A stretch of DNA of 64,000 bases from Prochlorococcus sp. AG-347-E23 (GTDB taxonomy: Bacteria > Cyanobacteriota > Cyanobacteriia > PCC-6307 > Cyanobiaceae): positions 62,001 to 126,000 of the forward strand of contig QCBH01000004.1 of NCBI GenBank assembly GCA_003281685.1. The letters are read 5' to 3'. Under the pieces are notes generated by a model. That model searched no databases. It was not told the DNA's origin and saw only the letters and a program-made list of their open reading frames with translations. A program made the position numbers and the translations under genes. Shown here piece by piece: positions 21,152-31,066 of the stretch; positions within the stretch are counted from its first letter, which is position 1, and the number at the start of each line of letters is the position of its first letter.

Positions 21152-22441
21152 ATGCATTCAGAAAATTTATTTACAAATTTTTCTCAAATAGAAAACAATG
21201 CACCTTTGGCAGATAAATTAAGACCAAAGAATTTGGAAGATTTTTTTGGTCAACAAACAATCCTGAATGAGAGTTCGCTTTTAAGAAGTGCAATATTAAA
21301 CGATAAGATTAGTAATTTTATTTTTTCTGGCCCTCCTGGTGTTGGAAAAACTACTTTGATTGAAATTATTTCTTTTAATACGCGGTCAAAATTAATTAAG
21401 TTAAACGCAGTATTATCAAGTGTTAAAGAATTAAGAAATGAAATAGCTAATGCAAAAGATAGATTAATAAATTCAAAAAGAAAAACAATTTTATTTATCG
21501 ATGAGGTTCATAGATTTACATCAGTTCAGCAAGATGCTTTATTACCTTCAATAGAAAATGGAACTATAACTTTTATTGGTGCTACAACTGAAAACCCTTT
21601 CTTTGCTGTTAATAAAGCGCTTGTTAGCAGGTCTCGTATTTTTACATTACTTCCTTTGGCAGAAAATGATTTGAAGAAAATAATACAAAAAGTCATTACA
21701 CACTATTCAAAACAAAAAGATTCAAAAAAGGTTTATTTAACTCAAGATGCTAGAAGTCATTTAATTAAATTTTCTGGCGGAGATGCAAGGACATTAATCA
21801 ATGCGCTAGAGATGGCTATAGAAACAACTGCTGAAAATGATGCTAAAGAAATCAACATTAATCTCTCAATAGCAGAGGATGCACTTCAAAAGAAAAATAT
21901 TGTTTACGATAAAAATGGTCAAAATCATTATGATGTAATAAGTGCTTTTATCAAGTCAATAAGAGGTTCTGATCCAGATGCAACATTATTCTGGCTTGCG
22001 AATATGCTGGAGGCTGGTGAAGATCCTAATTTTATTTTTAGAAGACTACTTATATCTGCTAGTGAAGATATTGGAATAGCTGATCCTAATGCCATAGTAG
22101 TTGTACAATCCTGTTGTGATGCTTTTGATAGAGTTGGTTTTCCAGAAGGATTATATTTTTTAACGCAGGCTTCTTTATATTTAGCTGTATCTCCAAAAAG
22201 TAATAGTGCGAAAAGTATTTTTAAAGCAATTGAAACAATCAAATCTACCAATGCTTTTGATGTTCCATTTCATTTAAAAAATAATTCTAATAGTTATGTC
22301 AATCCTCATAATTATCCAGGTAATTGGGTGGCACAAGAATATCTTCCCAAATCTTTAAGAGGTTTAAAAATATGGGAACCAAATAATAATGGATGGGAAA
22401 AAACCCAATACGAAGAACTTCTGCGAAGAAAAGAAAACTAA
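21152..22441 (+). CDS. rarA: RarA/MgsA-type replication-associated AAA ATPase
   Basis: PLADKLRPKNLEDFFGQQ, FSGPPGVGKTTLIEII, LFIDEVHRFTSVQQDALLPSIENGTITFIGATTENPFFAVNKALVSRSRIF. Confidence 0.92.
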   Translation: MHSENLFTNFSQIENNAPLADKLRPKNLEDFFGQQTILNESSLLRSAILNDKISNFIFSGPPGVGKTTLIEIISFNTRSKLIKLNAVLSSVKELRNEIANAKDRLINSKRKTILFIDEVHRFTSVQQDALLPSIENGTITFIGATTENPFFAVNKALVSRSRIFTLLPLAENDLKKIIQKVITHYSKQKDSKKVYLTQDARSHLIKFSGGDARTLINALEMAIETTAENDAKEININLSIAEDALQKKNIVYDKNGQNHYDVISAFIKSIRGSDPDATLFWLANMLEAGEDPNFIFRRLLISASEDIGIADPNAIVVVQSCCDAFDRVGFPEGLYFLTQASLYLAVSPKSNSAKSIFKAIETIKSTNAFDVPFHLKNNSNSYVNPHNYPGNWVAQEYLPKSLRGLKIWEPNNNGWEKTQYEELLRRKEN

Positions 22442-23094
22442 AAATTTTTCGAACAACAAATAATCTCAGGATTAAAAGAAGTTTTTTCTTCGTATGCTAA
22501 AGCGATAGTCCAATTATGGAAGTTAATCTGTGAATAATTTAAATGTATGTTTTTCTTCTTATGAATTAACTTTTTTGGCTTTTCAAAAAATTGCCAATGG
22601 TTAATGTCTTTAGCTAATTTTCCGTGATCCCATTTTATAGCTGCTTCAACAGCACACCATTGATTTAATATCATAATTTTTGTCAAATAATTATTATGGA
22701 TTGATTTATTGGTATGAAAAAAATATTTTTCTGCAAATTTAAAATAGTTAAAATCTCTATCTGTTCTCTCAATATCAATACCTATTTTGCTTTTATGCCA
22801 GACTATAGTAATGGCATCTTTACAATGACTTAAACTTATATTTCCCATGCCTGAGGGTAAACTTGGAGGTTCTCCAGGATGAGCATTAATTGGAATTTCT
22901 AGGGGGTCTAAATCAAAAAGTGTTGAAAGTGATTGTCTTAAGTAAGCTCTTGTTTCTAAAAAAATCTTTGATCTTGAACTTGATAGATTTTTTGCAGTTT
23001 TAATTTCTTCTACCGTTGCGACATCTTGCACACCTTTAATCTCATAAAACCAAATTTTTGGTATTTTATATTCATACTCATTTAATAATTTCAA
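22438..23094 (-). CDS. 4'-phosphopantetheinyl transferase superfamily protein
   Basis: INAHPGEPPSLPSGMGNISLSHCKDAITIVWHKSKIGIDIERTDRDF ... WCAVEAAIKWDHGKL; apparent TTG start. Confidence 0.87.
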   Translation of the reverse strand: MKLLNEYEYKIPKIWFYEIKGVQDVATVEEIKTAKNLSSSRSKIFLETRAYLRQSLSTLFDLDPLEIPINAHPGEPPSLPSGMGNISLSHCKDAITIVWHKSKIGIDIERTDRDFNYFKFAEKYFFHTNKSIHNNYLTKIMILNQWCAVEAAIKWDHGKLAKDINHWQFFEKPKKLIHKKKNIHLNYSQINFHNWTIALAYEEKTSFNPEIICCSKNF

Positions 23095-23561
23095 TGGCTC
23101 TTAAGGTTGGCGACAAAGCACCAGAATTTAAATTAAAAGATTCTTTTGAGAAAGAAGTTTCTCTTAGTGACTTTAAAGGTAAAAGAATAATACTATATTT
23201 TTATCCAAAAGATAACACTCCAGGATGTACTAAAGAAGCATGTAATTTTAAAGAGAATTGGGATTTGCTCCAAAAAAATAATATTGTTGTGCTTGGCATT
23301 AGCAAAGATAATGCATCCTCTCATCAAAAGTTTATAGAAAAATTTAATTTACCTTTTATTCTTTTAACTGATCCTGAACCTTTTAAAGTTTCTTCTGATT
23401 ACAATAGCTATGGACTTAAGAAGTTTATGGGAAAAGAATATATGGGAATGATGAGAAACACTTTTTTGATCGATACTGATGGTAACATCGAAAAAATTTA
23501 CTTAAAGGTCAAAGCAGCAATAATGGCTGATCATATAATTGCAGATCTTGGGTTAAAGTAA
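23094..23561 (+). CDS. Thioredoxin-dependent peroxiredoxin (BCP/PrxQ)
   Basis: MALKVGDKAPEFKLKDSFEKEVSLSDFKGKRIILYFYPKDNTPGCTKEACNFKENW; ATG 23094. Confidence 0.95.
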   Translation: MALKVGDKAPEFKLKDSFEKEVSLSDFKGKRIILYFYPKDNTPGCTKEACNFKENWDLLQKNNIVVLGISKDNASSHQKFIEKFNLPFILLTDPEPFKVSSDYNSYGLKKFMGKEYMGMMRNTFLIDTDGNIEKIYLKVKAAIMADHIIADLGLK

Positions 23562-24248
23562 TTTTTTTACCGACAGGTGGTGAATAATCATCCCTTCCAT
23601 AACTAAATTAGGAGAATTGATAATATTTTCTTTTCGAGTCTGTAGAGATTTTGTAAAGAATTCAGAGTCTCCTCCACAGATTACTAAAATATCCTTTGTG
23701 GGATTAAATAAACTATTAAGCACTCCCGTAAGAGAGTTGATTACTCCTTTTAAAATTGCTTCTTCTGTATTAATTAAAAAATCTTTGATAGGAATATCAT
23801 ATTTTTTGGGAACTTTGAGATTTTTTGTATTTTGTTCCATTGATTTTAATTGTGTTAGAAAACCTGGAATAAGTTGACCTCCAATAATAGTTCCATTTGA
23901 ATTCAATTTTGTAATTGATAATATTGTTCCAAAATCTGCAATTAGCAAATCTTTTTTCGAAGGGTTTTCAATAATTTTTAAAGCTGCAATACAGGCAAGA
24001 GCTCTATCAACTCCAAAATAATCAGGAAGATTTGATAACTTTATATCTTTAGTTTTTATTTCATTTTCTTTTTTTAGCAAAAAGTAAGGTAGTTTTCCTA
24101 CAGAAGCCCAAATTAATTGATCAAGATCTATATTTTCGGGAACTTTTTGCGCTTTTTTGGTATGGAAGAATTTATATTGATTTTTAGAATATATTGCCCA
24201 ATGAAGCCTACTATTACCTACTAATAAAAAATTTATATCTGAGACCAT
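23553..24248 (-). CDS. coaX: Type III pantothenate kinase
   Basis: LLVGNSRLHWAIYS, YFGVDRALACIAALKI, LLIADFGTILSITKLNSNGTIIGGQLIPG. Confidence 0.85.
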   Translation of the reverse strand: MVSDINFLLVGNSRLHWAIYSKNQYKFFHTKKAQKVPENIDLDQLIWASVGKLPYFLLKKENEIKTKDIKLSNLPDYFGVDRALACIAALKIIENPSKKDLLIADFGTILSITKLNSNGTIIGGQLIPGFLTQLKSMEQNTKNLKVPKKYDIPIKDFLINTEEAILKGVINSLTGVLNSLFNPTKDILVICGGDSEFFTKSLQTRKENIINSPNLVMEGMIIHHLSVKKLL

Positions 24249-24263
24249 TGTTCTATGATCAAT

Positions 24264-24986
24264 TTAATTTTTAGTGTGTATTCCGCATTCTTGCTTAATC
24301 CCCCCAAATCTTGTATCTCTGCCTTTTGTTTCGATCCCATCGGGACTGCTTGAATGCCAATCGCCTACAGAAGAATAACCTTTAACAAAAAGTGGATGGG
24401 CAGGTAAATTATGTTCTTCCATATAATAAAAAATATCTTTATTTGTCCAATTTAATAAAGGTCTTAAAGAAAGTCTTTGACGAATTGCATCTATGAATTT
24501 CATTTTGTTTCTATTTTCTGTTTGATTTGATCTAACACCGCTTGCCCAGCAGGAAATGTTATATTTTCCTAGACCATTTTCTAAAGGTTTTATCTTTCTT
24601 AACTCATGATACTTATCTAAATCACTCTCTTTATTTGTTTCCCAAAGTTTTCCGTATTTAGCTTCCATTCTTGCTGGAGATAATTCACTTTGCAGAATTT
24701 CTACTTCTAAGGATAAATCATCAATAAGCTTTTCAGCGTAATGGTATGTTTCCGGAGGTAGGTAACCTGTATCTATCCAAAATATTTTGATTTTTTTTTG
24801 TAGACATAATCTACTGACCATATTTAAAAGGACTGATGATTGAATACCAAAACTTGTTGTAATAGCAAATTGATTATCAAACTTTTTATAACCCCATTTA
24901 AGCATTCCTTGAGGATTCATATCTTCTAGCACTTGATTATATTGCCTTAAGTTATTTTGAATATCTTTGTGGATGTTTTCAATCAT
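24264..24986 (-). CDS. cysH: Phosphoadenylylsulfate (PAPS/APS) reductase
   Basis: AITTSFGIQSSVLLNMV, FWIDTGYLPPETYHYAEKL, RPLLNWTNKDIFYYMEEHNLPAHPLFVKGYSSVGDWHSS, KQECGIH. Confidence 0.94.
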   Translation of the reverse strand: MIENIHKDIQNNLRQYNQVLEDMNPQGMLKWGYKKFDNQFAITTSFGIQSSVLLNMVSRLCLQKKIKIFWIDTGYLPPETYHYAEKLIDDLSLEVEILQSELSPARMEAKYGKLWETNKESDLDKYHELRKIKPLENGLGKYNISCWASGVRSNQTENRNKMKFIDAIRQRLSLRPLLNWTNKDIFYYMEEHNLPAHPLFVKGYSSVGDWHSSSPDGIETKGRDTRFGGIKQECGIHTKN

Positions 24987-25081
24987 TCTTCGTTTTGGTT
25001 ATGAGTTTAATTTTATTTCGCTCAATTTAAAAATTATTCGTATAGTTTAATAATACATTTACGCATAACAATATTTCTCTA

Positions 25082-26278
25082 ATGAAATCAATACAAAAAC
25101 CAATAGTAATAGTTGGTGCAGGTTTTGCAGGTATGACATTTGCTTTGAATTTAAAGAATCTTAATCCTTCTTTACCGATTCTTGTGGTTGATTCTGCAAC
25201 TAACTTTATATTTAAACCTTTAATGTACGAAGTTTTAAGTAAAGAAATAAGAAGTTGGGAAGCTACCCCAAAATTTGCAAATATTTTTTCTGATGCAGGT
25301 ATAACTTTTTTAAGAAATTGTTTAACCAAGATTTCCTTCAAAGAAAATATTCTTGAATTTAGTGACGATTTAAAATTAAGTTATCAATATCTTGTTATCT
25401 GTACAGGATCTATTCCAAATAGTTTTTTAATAAAAGGTGTAGATGAAAATTGTTATTTTTTTAATGATTTTCACGATCTAAATAAATTAAATTCTTTTTT
25501 AAAAAAAACATTACAAGAAACTGAGTCTCATAAAAAGTTATTTATAGTTGGAGGTGGCCCCTCCGGTATTGAGTTGGCATGCAAAATTGAAGATATATTT
25601 ACAGACCAATTTGAAATTAATGTAATTGAAAAATCAAATGAAATACTTAATAAAAACAAAATTTTTAATAGAGAACAAGCAGAGAAAGCAATAGAAAAAA
25701 GAAAAATCAACGTTCTATTGAATTCAACAGTTAAACAAGTCTCAGAAACTAAAATTAGTATTTCTAGTGAGGTTGGAATAACTTCTTTGGATAAAGATAT
25801 TGTTATTTGGACTGCAGGTGTTAAACCTAATTTGTCTTACTTAGAAACTGGTGAAATAACAAAAAAACTTGGAAGAATTTTAGTTAATAATAATTTGCAA
25901 ATAGAAAACCATAAAAACTGTTTTGCTATTGGCGATATTTCAGTTATTGAAGGAATGGAGGATTTACCCATAACTGCTCAGGTCGCTATGCAGGAAGGAA
26001 AGCATCTTGCTAATAATTTAGAACTTTTAATTCAAGGTAAGGATCCTTTACCCTTTGAATTTGAAGATAATGGTGAAATGATTAGCTTAGGAATAGGCGA
26101 AGCTTCAATTTCTGGGCTTGGTTTCACTTTATCTGGGAAATTGGCTTTTGAAGCAAGAAGACTTATATATGCTTCTAAGTTGCCTGATATTACGGAAAGC
26201 CTAAAATCTGCATCTTCATGGATATTCCAAAAAAAATCTATTTTTAAAAAGTTTCTTAAAAAAGATAATTCCAATTAA
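25082..26278 (+). CDS. Type 2 NADH dehydrogenase-like NAD(P)/FAD oxidoreductase
   Basis: IVIVGAGFAGMTFALNL, LFIVGGGPSGIELACKI, DIVIWTAGVKPN, CFAIGDISVIEGMEDLPITAQVAMQEGKHLANNL. Confidence 0.9.
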   Translation: MKSIQKPIVIVGAGFAGMTFALNLKNLNPSLPILVVDSATNFIFKPLMYEVLSKEIRSWEATPKFANIFSDAGITFLRNCLTKISFKENILEFSDDLKLSYQYLVICTGSIPNSFLIKGVDENCYFFNDFHDLNKLNSFLKKTLQETESHKKLFIVGGGPSGIELACKIEDIFTDQFEINVIEKSNEILNKNKIFNREQAEKAIEKRKINVLLNSTVKQVSETKISISSEVGITSLDKDIVIWTAGVKPNLSYLETGEITKKLGRILVNNNLQIENHKNCFAIGDISVIEGMEDLPITAQVAMQEGKHLANNLELLIQGKDPLPFEFEDNGEMISLGIGEASISGLGFTLSGKLAFEARRLIYASKLPDITESLKSASSWIFQKKSIFKKFLKKDNSN

Positions 26279-26327
26279 ACTTTTTTGAAATATTGTTTTT
26301 GGGTATATTGAGTTAAATAAGTTTTGT

Positions 26328-28136
26328 ATGAATTTAATTGCAGTAGTTAGTAATAATTTTGATGCGTTTATAACGGTAGTTGTTTTAATAATGTCAATAA
26401 TTTTGTTTATTAAAAATACTATTGCGCCAGAATTGACTGGTTTGTTGTGTGTTGGAATATTTATATCTACAGGGGTTCTTTCTCCAGAAAAAGCTTTAGC
26501 TGGATTTGGTAGCCCATCATTAATTACTCTTATGGGTTTATTTGCAGTTTCTTCTGCATTATTTAAAAGTGGTGCTTTAGACAGAGTAAGAGAATTGATT
26601 TCTTCTGAAAGTATTAGAACCCCAAGGAAATTAATTTCTTTAATAGCTTTTTTGATTGCTCCTATATCCGGAATTGTACCTAACACTCCCGTAGTAGCAT
26701 CTTTGTTACCCTTAATTGAAGGTTGGTGCGCACGGAGAAATATATCACCCTCAAAAGTTTTATTACCTCTTTCTTTTGCGACTTTACTAGGTGGAACTCT
26801 GACATTATTAGGTAGTTCAGTAAATCTTCTTGTAAGTGATATTAGTCAACAATTAGGTTATGGAGCTTTGGAATTATTTAGTTTGACTTCTATCGGAATT
26901 CCTGTATGGCTTATAGGTACAACCTATATGATTCTTGTCTCTGATATCCTTTTGCCAGATAGAGGGAGAGATAAGGAATTTATTAAAAATGGTGATATGA
27001 ATATATACTTTACTGAAATTACTATTCCCTCTACTTCAGAATTAGTTGGACAATCTGTCAGAAATAGTAGATTGCAAAGACGATTTGACGTTGATGTGCT
27101 GGAATTGCAACGAAATGGGAAAGTTATTCTACCTCCTTTGGCAGATAGAAAGATTGAACCGAATGATAGATTGATAATACGCGTCACAAGGGCAGACTTA
27201 TTTAGGCTACAACAGGAACATACCATTCTGTTAGGCGAAAACAAAACGTCTTTCGTTGGAGTTAATGTTTTCTCAGATGATGAAGGTACAAAGACCTTTG
27301 AAGCCCTTTTACCAGCTGGCTCAACTTTAGCTGGTGCAAGTTTGAGAGAATTAAGATTTAGGCAGCGTCATAATGCAACAGTTTTAGCACTAAGAAGAGG
27401 TCAACAAACTGTTCAGGAGAGATTAGGCCAAGCTGTTTTAAGGGCTGGAGATGTTTTATTATTGCAAGCACCATTAGATTCAATAAGAGGTTTGCAAGCT
27501 AGTAATGATTTGCTTATTTTAGATCAATTCGAAGATGATTTACCTTTCTTGATAAAGAAACCTATATCGATTGGAATTGCAATAGGAATGGTAGTTTTAC
27601 CTTCTGTTTCTAATATTCCATTAGTAGGTTCAGTCCTTTTGGCAGTTATTGCAATGGTTGCTTGTGGATGTTTAAGACCTGCAGAGATACAAAAATCAAT
27701 TAGGTTAGACGTTATTTTATTGTTGGGATCTTTATCATGTTTTAGTGTAGCTATGCAAATAACAGGATTAGCAGATTTAATTGCAGTCAACTTAAACTTT
27801 GCCCTTAATGGAATGCCTCTATATTTTGCACTAATCGTAATTTTTGTATCGACAGTTATTCTTACACAATTTATAAGTAATGCTGCTTCGGTTGCTTTGA
27901 TTTTGCCTGTTGTTATTGAATTTTCAAATGTTTTAGGCATTTCACCTAGCGCTTTAATTATGCTTGTTTTATTCGGTGCAAGTCAATCTTTCTTGACACC
28001 AATGGGTTATCAAACAAATTTAATGGTTTATGGTCCCGGAAGATATAGATTTTTTGATATAGCAAAATACGGAGCTGGATTAACACTTATAATGGCCTTT
28101 ACAGTACCAGCATTGATAATTCTAAATTACGGATAA
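26328..28136 (+). CDS. SLC13/DASS-family permease with two TrkA-C (RCK_C) domains
   Basis: APISGIVPNTPVVASLLPLIEGW, ITIPSTSELVGQSVRNSRLQRRFDVDVLELQRNGK, LLPAGSTLAGASLRELRFRQRHNATVLALRRG, QSFLTPMGYQTNLMVYGPGRY. Confidence 0.9.
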   Translation: MNLIAVVSNNFDAFITVVVLIMSIILFIKNTIAPELTGLLCVGIFISTGVLSPEKALAGFGSPSLITLMGLFAVSSALFKSGALDRVRELISSESIRTPRKLISLIAFLIAPISGIVPNTPVVASLLPLIEGWCARRNISPSKVLLPLSFATLLGGTLTLLGSSVNLLVSDISQQLGYGALELFSLTSIGIPVWLIGTTYMILVSDILLPDRGRDKEFIKNGDMNIYFTEITIPSTSELVGQSVRNSRLQRRFDVDVLELQRNGKVILPPLADRKIEPNDRLIIRVTRADLFRLQQEHTILLGENKTSFVGVNVFSDDEGTKTFEALLPAGSTLAGASLRELRFRQRHNATVLALRRGQQTVQERLGQAVLRAGDVLLLQAPLDSIRGLQASNDLLILDQFEDDLPFLIKKPISIGIAIGMVVLPSVSNIPLVGSVLLAVIAMVACGCLRPAEIQKSIRLDVILLLGSLSCFSVAMQITGLADLIAVNLNFALNGMPLYFALIVIFVSTVILTQFISNAASVALILPVVIEFSNVLGISPSALIMLVLFGASQSFLTPMGYQTNLMVYGPGRYRFFDIAKYGAGLTLIMAFTVPALIILNYG

Positions 28137-28140
28137 TATC

Positions 28141-29544
28141 GTGAAATTTACAAGTAAGGTATATAAGATCAAAGATGCTTACAAAAAGCTATCCGTACCA
28201 CAATTTACTATTGTTACAGGCTTATTTATTATTTGCCTTGGAACTTTAATTTTGAGTTCACCATTATGTTCATCTTCAAAGGTTGGATTGTGGGAAGCAT
28301 TTTTTACATCAACTTCTGCTATAACTGTAACTGGCTTAACCATTATAGATATTGGTGTTGATTTAAATTTCTTTGGCCAAGTTTTCTTGGCTTTTATGCT
28401 TTTATCAGGTGGTCTAGGATTAATGGCCATTACAACATTTTTACAGGGGTTTGTTGTAAAGGGTACAAAGCTAAGAACTAGATTAGACAAAGGAAAGACT
28501 TTAGATGAATTTGGAGTTGGAGGAATTGGTCGAACTTTTCAAAGCATTGCTATTACAGCGATTAGTATCATATCCTTGGGCGCAATTGTTTTATATTGTT
28601 TTGGATTTGTTGATATTCAAAATCATTGGGAAAGACTATGGTCCTCGATTTTTCACAGTATTTCTGCATATAACAATGCAGGATTTTCGTTAATGTCAAA
28701 TAGTCTTCAAGACTATAGAACAAATTATTTGGTTAATAGTGTTTTTGTTTTTCTCATTGTTATGGGTGGATTGGGCTGGCGGGTTATTGATGATATTTGG
28801 AGTCATAAAAAAAATCTTTCTTACAAGAAATTAAGCCTTCATTCCAGACTAGTTATTAGGACAAGTTTGTCTCTAATATTATTCGGATCACTAGGATTCT
28901 TTATCACTGAATCATTGCTAAATAGTCAATTTTTTAATGATTTAAATTTGTTTGAACGGTTAATTTCATCTATCTTCGAAACAGTTAGTGCAAGAACTGC
29001 AGGTTTTACAAATTTTCCGATTTCTTTGAACTCTATCTCAGATACGGGACTCTTATTATTAATGACGCTTATGTTTATTGGAGCAAGTACCGGAGGTACT
29101 GGTGGAGGCATAAAAACAACTACATTTATTGCTTTAATGGCTGCAACTAGATCAACTTTAAGAGGTCAGAAAGATGTAATTATTAGCAATAGATTAATTT
29201 CAGATAAAGTTATTTTAAAGGCAGTTGGAATCACAGTTGGATCTTTGCTTTTTGTTCTTTTAATGGCAATGTTGCTTAGTACAACTAATACTTTTGTTAA
29301 AAAAGAATCATTCACATTCCTAGAAATTCTGTTCACTTGTATATCTGCATTTGCAACAGTTGGTTTTGATATTGGTTTAACTGCAAAATTAAATCATTTT
29401 GGTCAATTTATTCTTATTGTGGGTATGTTTGTGGGCAGACTTGGGATCCTTTTGCTTTTAAGTGCACTTTGGCAGGCTCTTTATAAGAGTAAAATAGATA
29501 GACAAAAGAGAATTGGCTATCCTAGGGCTGATCTATATGTTTAG
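28141..29544 (+). CDS. TrkH/KtrB-family K+ (or Na+-coupled) transporter subunit
   Basis: TSTSAITVTGLTIIDIG, SAYNNAGFSLMSNSL, ETVSARTAGFTNFPISL, GASTGGTGGGIKTTTF. Confidence 0.92.
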   Translation: MKFTSKVYKIKDAYKKLSVPQFTIVTGLFIICLGTLILSSPLCSSSKVGLWEAFFTSTSAITVTGLTIIDIGVDLNFFGQVFLAFMLLSGGLGLMAITTFLQGFVVKGTKLRTRLDKGKTLDEFGVGGIGRTFQSIAITAISIISLGAIVLYCFGFVDIQNHWERLWSSIFHSISAYNNAGFSLMSNSLQDYRTNYLVNSVFVFLIVMGGLGWRVIDDIWSHKKNLSYKKLSLHSRLVIRTSLSLILFGSLGFFITESLLNSQFFNDLNLFERLISSIFETVSARTAGFTNFPISLNSISDTGLLLLMTLMFIGASTGGTGGGIKTTTFIALMAATRSTLRGQKDVIISNRLISDKVILKAVGITVGSLLFVLLMAMLLSTTNTFVKKESFTFLEILFTCISAFATVGFDIGLTAKLNHFGQFILIVGMFVGRLGILLLLSALWQALYKSKIDRQKRIGYPRADLYV

Positions 29545-29562
29545 AACTGACTGAGTTTTATT

Positions 29563-30267
29563 ATGGCTGATTGGTGGCAGTGGTCTCAAAAGAGAGAAAA
29601 TGAAGCACTCACTTTTGCAGTTGTCGGCGTTGGAAGATTTGGAACTGCAGTTTGCAGAGAACTTATTAGTAATGGTGCAGATGTTTTGGCTGCAGATTAT
29701 TCGGAAAAAGCTATTGATGATTTAAGGCAATTAGAACCTTCGATAGAAGCGAGAGTTGTAGATTGTACTGATGAAGAGTCTATGAAGGAATCGGGAATAC
29801 TTGAAATGAATACTGTTGTAGTGGGTATTAGTGAACCTATTGAAGCAAGTATAACTACAACTCTTATTGCTAAGGATAGTGAAGGTAGCAAAGTGAAAAG
29901 AGTAATAGCGAGAGCTACCAGTGACTTGCATGAAAAAATGTTAAAAAGAGTAGGTGCAGATAAAGTTGTTTTCCCATCTAGAATGCAAGGAGAAAGATTA
30001 GGTTTAGAACTAGTAAGACCAAACCTAATCGAAAGATTGGAACTAGATAATCAAACTGGTATAGATGAAATAACTGTTCCAGAGGAATTTATTGGAAGAT
30101 CTTTAAGAGATTTAAATTTGAGGAAAAATTATTTAGTAAATGTTCTTGCTGCAGGACCTGCTGAAGAGTTAACAGTTAATCCTCCAGCAAAATATATTTT
30201 GGAAAGAGGAAATATTTTGGTAGTCATGGGTAAAACTCTAGATTTACAGAAATTGCCTCAAAATTAA
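29563..30267 (+). CDS. TrkA/KtrA-family K+ uptake regulatory subunit
   Basis: FAVVGVGRFGTAVCRELISNGADVLAADYSEKAIDDL plus C-terminal RCK_C. Confidence 0.93.
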   Translation: MADWWQWSQKRENEALTFAVVGVGRFGTAVCRELISNGADVLAADYSEKAIDDLRQLEPSIEARVVDCTDEESMKESGILEMNTVVVGISEPIEASITTTLIAKDSEGSKVKRVIARATSDLHEKMLKRVGADKVVFPSRMQGERLGLELVRPNLIERLELDNQTGIDEITVPEEFIGRSLRDLNLRKNYLVNVLAAGPAEELTVNPPAKYILERGNILVVMGKTLDLQKLPQN

Positions 30268-30273
30268 TTATTT

Positions 30274-30576
30274 TTAATCAGATTGTTTATAGTATCTAAT
30301 CCTTTGAGGAGCTCTTTTTAATCTTTTGACGCTTTGTTTTTCGAGTTCATCTCTAAATTTATCAGTATTTAAATTATTTTCTGAAACAGGTAATTTACTT
30401 TCTTTTTCGAAATATTTTTTTATACCTTCTTGTATTAACACTTTAGCCATATTACTTACTGTCCTAGATTCATTATCAGCCAAAATAGTTAATTGCTCAC
30501 AAATTAGTTCTGGAAGAACTACTTGAATTCTGGGGGATTTAGGCTTCCCATTGGTTGAGTTTTGGCGGGTAGCCAT
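30274..30576 (-). CDS. Small CopG/ribbon-helix-helix-like DNA-binding protein
   Basis: SPRIQVVLPELICEQLTILADNESRTVSNMAKVLIQEGIKKYFEKES matches the RHH pattern (beta strand + helix-turn-helix). Confidence 0.75.
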   Translation of the reverse strand: MATRQNSTNGKPKSPRIQVVLPELICEQLTILADNESRTVSNMAKVLIQEGIKKYFEKESKLPVSENNLNTDKFRDELEKQSVKRLKRAPQRIRYYKQSD

Positions 30577-30606
30577 GAGTCAAAGTTGATAACTGTTACT
30601 TATTAG

Positions 30607-30643
30607 TATACACAGTTAGTCAAGGATACTATCTTTGTGTATA
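30607..30643. promoter_or_regulatory. Candidate operator: perfect 8-bp inverted repeat TATACACA-N21-TGTGTATA
   Basis: TATACACA at 30607-30614 and its reverse complement TGTGTATA at 30636-30643, between the RHH gene start (30576) and the divergent ORF. Confidence 0.45.
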
Positions 30644-30693
30644 TTATTAGTAAGGAAATTTATGTCCGTATCAATTAATTGTTTTATTGTCCC

Positions 30694-31032
30694 ATGAAAA
30701 ATTCAAGAAAAATTGATTCTCCTAAAAGGTCGATAATTGATAAACCGAAAAAAAGATTAGTCAATCCTGATTCTCATGAAAATGAAAATAGTGACGTTTT
30801 GGTATCAGCTGTAATTAGTCCATATTTGTTAACTCATCTTCACCATATTCTTCAGCAGTCTGAGTATTATGCTCAAAAAGATGGTAGAAAATCTCAAGCA
30901 GCTAACTTTGCGAAACTAAGAAAAGTTTTATGTTTAGACGCAAGAAGTATGGCAGATGCCTCTGCAAAAGAGATAAAAGATATGGATAATGATTTATCTA
31001 ATAATAAATATAATGAACAAAATGTAGCTTGA
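30694..31032 (+). CDS. Conserved hypothetical protein
   Basis: MKNSRKIDSPKRSIIDKPKKR...YLLTHLHHILQQSEYYAQKDGRKSQAANFAKLRKVL; start at internal ATG. Confidence 0.65.
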   Translation: MKNSRKIDSPKRSIIDKPKKRLVNPDSHENENSDVLVSAVISPYLLTHLHHILQQSEYYAQKDGRKSQAANFAKLRKVLCLDARSMADASAKEIKDMDNDLSNNKYNEQNVA

Positions 31033-31066
31033 AGTAATAATCTATTAATAAATAGATTTTAAAAAC

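Noticed and set aside
30600-30652. TTATTAGTA direct repeats around the RHH inverted repeat as a target-site duplication of a MITE
   Set aside because: Left copy overlaps the inverted-repeat arm by 2 bp and the unit is only about 50 bp; a regulatory palindrome is simpler.
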